Shown here: positions 60,488-64,000 of the stretch, piece after piece
How the letters are laid out: each line of letters begins with the position of its first letter
How positions within the stretch are numbered: position 1 is the first letter of the stretch
Source: Litchfieldia stipae
GTDB lineage: Bacteria > Bacillota > Bacilli > Bacillales > Bacillaceae_L
Reading direction: 5' to 3'
NCBI RefSeq assembly: GCF_014837155.1
Contig: NZ_JACYHA010000015.1
Location: 41,866 to 105,865 of the forward strand
Length of the DNA stretch: 64,000 bases
Program-made: the position numbers and the translations under genes
Notes under the pieces: generated by a model
Databases searched by the model: none
What the model was told of the DNA's origin: nothing
The model's input: only the letters and a program-made list of their open reading frames with translations

Positions 60488-61312
60488 TTAAAAGATATAG
60501 AAATTACTACCGATAAAAGCTTGAGAAACAGGTGTAATCAAATTTATTTGAGCAGATCTTGTTTGAGGAAGAGAATAATTTGATAGAGTTCGATAATCAG
60601 GCCTTGTGTGCTGACTAAGAATATAAGCCGATTCTGTTGCATTTGTTTTTCTATGGTTATTAAGATGTTCTATGATTTCAGTAGCGTTTTTAATGCCAAT
60701 TCCATGCCCGTAATATAAGTCCTCATTGATAACAATCGCATTCTCGCCTCTCCAATAAGGAGTCTCTGGGTCAAAGTCTGGATTTTTAAAGTAAATGCAA
60801 TCACCCGGTATAAATTCATTCCCTCTTGTAGTCATCAAACCAATGTCCTTATCATAATGCCAATCATAGAGAACTAAATCTGCAAATAAATGATCAAAGG
60901 ATTCTTTACCAACTGATTCAACAGCAGCCTTGTAAAAAACAATAACCATGGCTGTAGCACATTCAAATGCATATTTGTCTCCTTGACTGTATATATCCAA
61001 CACTGCTTCAGCTGGAGAAGTATCATCTTTTAATACAAATGCCCCGGTTTCAATTAAATCCCAATACTCTTCATTGCAGAATGAGGTTTCAAACGTAGCG
61101 AATCTAGCACCACTACGATTAAGTTCTTCTGCAGCCACAATTGTCTCTATACGCATTTTTAATTCAAATAAAAGTTGTTCGAACGAATCGTATTCATAAA
61201 TATCTTGGTGGCTTGCCATGGTTTGAAGAATATCAATTTCTTCTTTATTCATTAAAGCAAGATTTTCGTTATCGTCATCAAATTGTACAGTTGTACCATT
61301 AATCCTAATCAT
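60488..61312 (-). CDS. tgl: protein-glutamine gamma-glutamyltransferase (spore transglutaminase)
   Basis: About 274 residues, aligned from memory with B. subtilis Tgl over its length: SGARFATFETSFCNEEYWDL, then the active Cys in YAFECATAMVIVFYKA, VLYDWHYDKDIGL, GDCIYFKNPDFDPETPYWRGENAI, and YYGHGIGIKNATEII. It cross-links spore-coat proteins late in sporulation. The catalytic Cys and the HG/WRGEN residues are kept. The start is ATG 61312, five bases after GGGGGATAGG; the outer ATG lacks a site. Confidence 0.92.
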   Translation of the reverse strand: MIRINGTTVQFDDDNENLALMNKEEIDILQTMASHQDIYEYDSFEQLLFELKMRIETIVAAEELNRSGARFATFETSFCNEEYWDLIETGAFVLKDDTSPAEAVLDIYSQGDKYAFECATAMVIVFYKAAVESVGKESFDHLFADLVLYDWHYDKDIGLMTTRGNEFIPGDCIYFKNPDFDPETPYWRGENAIVINEDLYYGHGIGIKNATEIIEHLNNHRKTNATESAYILSQHTRPDYRTLSNYSLPQTRSAQINLITPVSQAFIGSNFYIF

Positions 61313-61373
61313 ACCTATCCCCCGATTTCTTTTTGTTATCATATTCGAGAACAGGGGTAGTTGCTTATCTAAA

Positions 61374-62015
61374 TTAATGGATTACCAAAGATTCAGCTAT
61401 ACGATGAAGTTGCTCTGTAATCATTTCTTCTTGTTCATAAGAACCATATAGATGGAGGTAGACATTAAATTCATCTTTTTCAGTGTCAGTGGGTTTTATG
61501 AAGTAATGAAAAGTCGCAGTGATATGATCACGTTTAATATGGATTAATTTAAGTTCTGTCGGATACATAAGGCCTTCAATAGTCGTCTCCTTGAAAATGC
61601 CTCCTTCAGCTAATATCTCTGATTTCTCTTCTTTATTTATTTTTCTAATGCCACCAACGATTGTATTTCCTTCTTTAAAAAGGTAAGAACCATCATCTTG
61701 TTTCTCAGCTTCCATACCTGCTGGCAAACTAAAGTCATAATTCTGTTGAAGAATAGAACTATTATGATTTACATCAGATATTATAGCTGTTATACCATAA
61801 TAACCAAGTCCAATTACAACGCAAAGGATCATCACACTGCTAACGTATGTCATGATATTTCTTTGAATTACTTTATTACGAGGTTCGTCTGATGCCTCAG
61901 TAACTAATGTCCTAATCATAGACTTCTTCTTTGTCGCTTCTATTGTAAAGGTAGGGAACTTTTCCTTCTCAGGATCATAATGACGTTTTCTCAATGTTAT
62001 TACCTCCTTTGTCAT
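61374..62015 (-). CDS. membrane protein paired with ECF sigma factor (putative anti-sigma factor)
   Basis: 213 residues: cytoplasmic N-terminus of about 52 residues rich in charged and basic residues (LRKRHYDPEKEKFPTF), one membrane helix (YVSSVMILCVVIGLGYYGITAII), and an external domain of about 130 residues (NYDFSLPAGMEAEKQDDGSYLF ... HLYGSYEQEEMI). The gene begins 41 bp inside the sigma factor gene. Topology and position match one-pass anti-sigma factors, but no zinc HxxxCxxC motif is seen. The name is inference. Confidence 0.65.
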   Translation of the reverse strand: MTKEVITLRKRHYDPEKEKFPTFTIEATKKKSMIRTLVTEASDEPRNKVIQRNIMTYVSSVMILCVVIGLGYYGITAIISDVNHNSSILQQNYDFSLPAGMEAEKQDDGSYLFKEGNTIVGGIRKINKEEKSEILAEGGIFKETTIEGLMYPTELKLIHIKRDHITATFHYFIKPTDTEKDEFNVYLHLYGSYEQEEMITEQLHRIAESLVIH

Positions 62016-62517
62016 TTGTTCTATTCAACCTTTTCTTTAATGCCGTTAATGCCCGGTGATAGGTTAAACTGACCTTAGCATTTGACCACCCGAGTATAGT
62101 GGCGGATTGATCTACGCTGTATTCAAGAACAAGGCGTAATATGAGCACCTCTTTGTAAGAATTCTTTAATGAACTGATCTCACGATAGATTTCAGAAAGT
62201 GTTTCATTTGTAAGGAGTATAGCCTCTGGCATTTCTCCTGTTTGGATCACTGCTTCTTTATTAAATAGCATGTTAATAGAGATAAGATTTAAGAGCTTCC
62301 TCTTGCGTAACCGATCAATCACTAAATTCCTAGCGATTGATATAAGCCATGTTTTTGGATGGGCTTTAGCTTCGAATTGATGAATGGAATGAATGGCTTT
62401 TAAAAAAACTTCTTGCACAAGGTCTTCAACATCCTTAGAGCCAGTGTAGTAAACAAGGTATGAATAGATATCATCACTGTAGGAATAAAACCATTTTTCA
62501 ATTAGTTGAGGATCCAT
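61975..62517 (-). CDS. ECF sigma factor
   Basis: 180 residues. Region 2: YSYLVYYTGSKDVEDLVQEVFLKAIHSIHQFEAKAHPKTWLISIARNLVIDRLRKRKL (residues about 14-71), region 4: LRLVLEYSVDQSATILGWSNAKVSLTYHRALTALKKRL (about 128-165). No region 1.1 or 3, so group 4. A TGAAAG-N16-CGTC promoter stands directly upstream, suggesting autoregulation. It overlaps the membrane partner gene by 41 bp. It is most like the cell-envelope stress ECF group (SigM/SigV/SigX/YlaC types); the exact orthologue is not assigned. Confidence 0.9.
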   Translation of the reverse strand: MDPQLIEKWFYSYSDDIYSYLVYYTGSKDVEDLVQEVFLKAIHSIHQFEAKAHPKTWLISIARNLVIDRLRKRKLLNLISINMLFNKEAVIQTGEMPEAILLTNETLSEIYREISSLKNSYKEVLILRLVLEYSVDQSATILGWSNAKVSLTYHRALTALKKRLNRTNDKGGNNIEKTSL

Positions 62518-62557
62518 CGCTTCAAACCTCCTTTATAAATTTAATGTTTATATATTA

Positions 62558-62583
62558 GACGATAATTAGATGTTTATCTTTCA
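62558..62583 (-). promoter_or_regulatory. ECF-type autoregulatory promoter
   Basis: Minus strand TGAAAG (62583-62578), 16 bp, CGTC (62561-62558), about 40 bp ahead of the sigma factor start. Matches TGAAAC-N16-CGTC at 9 of 10 positions. Confidence 0.65.
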
Positions 62584-62701
62584 GTCATATTTAAATAAAA
62601 CTGCCCTAGAATTTAATAGTAAAAGAGTCTAGTAATAATGGGAATACTAGTATGTGTTCTATCATATATATCTATCAAACAATCTATTTGGAGGTAACAA
62701 G

Positions 62702-62887
62702 ATGGAATTTATTCATGCTTTTGCAATGTTCTTATCATTTATCATGTGTCTTTTCCTTATTTCAAATGCTTATATGGAGGGGATTCGAATATCTAATTGT
62801 GAAGGGAAAGTACAGGCCGGCTCATTTATCTTTTCTGTAACAATGGGTCTTGTTTTTGCATTCCTTACGTTCTCACTCTATTACTAA
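62702..62887 (+). CDS. 61-residue two-helix membrane protein
   Basis: The start at ATG 62702 follows TTGGAGG by seven bases. The protein is nearly all membrane: helix FIHAFAMFLSFIMCLFLISNAYM, a short loop with SNCEGKVQAG, and helix SFIFSVTMGLVFAFLTFSLYY. No recognised family. Two overlapping frames are open here, but only this one has a ribosome site next to a codon in frame. Confidence 0.6.
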   Translation: MEFIHAFAMFLSFIMCLFLISNAYMEGIRISNCEGKVQAGSFIFSVTMGLVFAFLTFSLYY

Positions 62888-62997
62888 AATTGCTAGACTA
62901 CCTTTTGATATAACAATCTAGTCACTACCCTTGTATATATCTTTCATCAATTTAAGGATTCACGCATAGAATGGTTGTACAAAAAAGAGGTGGTCAG

Positions 62998-63600
62998 ATG
63001 AGTTTGATAAATTTGTTTAAATCGAAAAATAATGAAATGAATCAGCAATTATCTATAAAGTATGGTGGAATCATTAGGCAGCTTAATTTAGAAGAATTTT
63101 GGGAAACCCTTTCTGAGAAGGAAAAGAACATCGTAAGACAAGTTTGTAAAAGATCATACGGCTTCTCGAGCTTTAATCTGCATCAGGTAGATTCCTTTGA
63201 CAGTGATTTAACTACAAGAAGAGATCCGAGTTCTTTCTTACTTGGAATTGGCATCTGGACATTTGAAATGGGAAAGTATAATTTAACCGAGAAAATTTTG
63301 CTTAAAGCAATTGAGATTGCAAAAGATATTTCAACTGTACATGCTTCTTATATATGGTTAATTAAAATTCATGATAAGCTGAGAAAAAGCAATAAGAACT
63401 CCATTGATAAATGTATCTTCTATTGTAATAATGATATTGCGATAGTCCCGTTATTAATTGAAGAAAAAGACAGAACCAATAAAAATAACATAAATCTGTT
63501 TCCATTTAATGTTTTAGTTTCAATTTATAAAGAATTAGGTAAAAACGATGAGTGTGAAAATATCCAAAAACTTCATCAATATTATAAATCAATAATCTAG
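62998..63600 (+). CDS. helical hypothetical protein (TPR-like middle)
   Basis: 200 residues from ATG 62998, after GAGGTGG. SLINLFKSKNNEMNQQLSIKYGG at the start, then IIRQLNLEEFWETLSEKEKNIVRQVCKRSYG, and a middle part FLLGIGIWTFEMGKYNLTEKILLKAIEIAKDISTVHASYIWLIKIHDKLRK that reads as one or two tetratricopeptide-like helix pairs. No signal peptide. I do not recognise a family. It is the last gene before the rRNA operon. Confidence 0.6.
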   Translation: MSLINLFKSKNNEMNQQLSIKYGGIIRQLNLEEFWETLSEKEKNIVRQVCKRSYGFSSFNLHQVDSFDSDLTTRRDPSSFLLGIGIWTFEMGKYNLTEKILLKAIEIAKDISTVHASYIWLIKIHDKLRKSNKNSIDKCIFYCNNDIAIVPLLIEEKDRTNKNNINLFPFNVLVSIYKELGKNDECENIQKLHQYYKSII

Positions 63601-63634
63601 AGGTTGCTCCTGTGATAGGGCAATCTTTTTTTGA
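63601..63634 (+). terminator. weak terminator upstream of the rrn operon
   Basis: AGGTTGC/GCAATCT imperfect stem and seven T, isolating the rRNA promoters. Confidence 0.55.
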
Positions 63635-63733
63635 TGATCATTTCTTAGAAGAACTTATATTGATATAGCTAATCGAATTGGATATCATATTTTATAGATG
63701 AAAAATAATATTAAATAAAATTTATAAAAACAC

Positions 63734-63762
63734 TTGAAAAGAAAAAATAAGCATGGTATATT
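63734..63762 (+). promoter_or_regulatory. rRNA promoter P1
   Basis: TTGAAA (63734-63739), 17 bp, TATATT (63757-63762). Followed by the GTCGC motif seen after both promoters. Confidence 0.8.
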
Positions 63763-63830
63763 AATCAACGTCGCTGCAAAACAAGCAGTTTTGATAAGTG
63801 AGTGTCACAAAAAAAGATTGAAATTAAACA

Positions 63831-63859
63831 TTGACACTGTAATTGATAAATGTTATATT
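63831..63859 (+). promoter_or_regulatory. rRNA promoter P2
   Basis: Consensus TTGACA (63831-63836), 17 bp, TATATT (63854-63859), then AATAAAGTCGC. Spaced 97 bp from P1. A boxA-like TCTTTGAAAACTGAAC lies in the leader near 63893-63908. Confidence 0.88.
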
Positions 63860-63965
63860 AATAAAGTCGCTTTTGAGCGATTTGAACAAAAGTTCTTTGA
63901 AAACTGAACACAATAAACAAGCGTCAACGTTTTATCAAGTAACAAACTATTGAGCAATCAATACT

Positions 63966-64000
63966 CTTTTTGGAGAGTTTGATCCTGGCTCAGGATGAAC
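63966..64000 (+). rRNA. rrs: 16S ribosomal RNA, 5' end (partial)
   Basis: GGAGAGTTTGATCCTGGCTC is the universal start of bacterial 16S rRNA, continuing AGGATGAAC to the window end. The exact mature 5' end is estimated from the B. subtilis form, about six bases before GGAGAG. Confidence 0.95.

Noticed and set aside
1..64000. CRISPR array
   Set aside because: No regularly spaced direct repeats were seen and no cas-like proteins are encoded.

Overview
The window reads as chromosomal DNA of a low-GC, spore-forming member of the Bacillaceae. Evidence: AT-rich sequence, strong Shine-Dalgarno sites with frequent TTG/GTG starts, spore protein genes, KapB/KapD homologues, a complete Mrp antiporter operon, and long stretches whose gene order I recognise from Bacillus subtilis 168 (yuiA-B-C-D-pepA-bioY; yuxO-mrpGFEDCBA; yuxJ-kapD-kapB-patB-yugE-yugF-alaR-alaT-yugI-yuzA-yugJ-pgi-yugN-yugO-mstX). 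The last 35 bases are the 5' end of a 16S rRNA gene, preceded by two tandem rRNA promoters, so the window stops at the start of an rrn operon. Names are given from recognised motifs and synteny; no database was searched.

Layout. 0-5 kb: yui cluster (small zinc-ribbon protein, 3D-domain cell-wall protein, PAP2-like protein, leucyl aminopeptidase, biotin transporter BioY under a BirA-type operator). 5-7.2 kb: small membrane and unknown proteins, a DedA protein and the YuxO thioesterase. 7.2-12.4 kb: a ROK repressor divergent from a galK-galE-galT Leloir operon, with two palindromic operator candidates between them. 12.4-18.1 kb: mrpABCDEFG Na+/H+ antiporter. 18.4-23.7 kb: lone modA, MFS exporter, KapD, a LysM/NlpC-P60 wall hydrolase and KapB. 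24-34.1 kb: PatB, YugE, YugF, AlaR-AlaT, YugI, YuzA, YugJ, Pgi, YugN, and the YugO K+ channel with its Mistic (MstX) partner. 34.1-39.1 kb: two small spore protein genes, Mn-catalase, an Rv2525c-like secreted protein and a second iron alcohol dehydrogenase. 39.2-42.6 kb: a two-component system in an operon with two PepSY proteins. 42.9-46.5 kb: proC-proB-proA proline synthesis. 46.6-54.9 kb: a MATE-like transporter, cysJ-cysI sulfite reductase, and a glycosyltransferase-DedA-patatin lipid cassette. 55.1-63.6 kb: tRNA-Ala, a secreted beta-propeller protein, EamA transporter, GNAT enzyme, a sortase-type acidic surface protein, transglutaminase, an ECF sigma/anti-sigma pair, and two small unknowns.

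The most notable non-gene signal is a family of structured intergenic repeats. Two copies (19458-19667 and 30561-30725) have 10-bp terminal inverted repeats GGCTGTTTTC/GAAAACAGCC, each flanked by a perfect 8-bp direct repeat (TTTTATAT and TAAATGAA). This is direct evidence of transposition by a non-autonomous (MITE-like) element. Further copies are degenerate, or reduced to an inner hairpin module, and two inverted copies bracket the beta-propeller gene. Other useful signals are two ECF-type promoters (one autoregulatory, one in front of the beta-propeller gene), candidate CcpA sites, and three terminators that share an inner AAGTG...CACTT hairpin.
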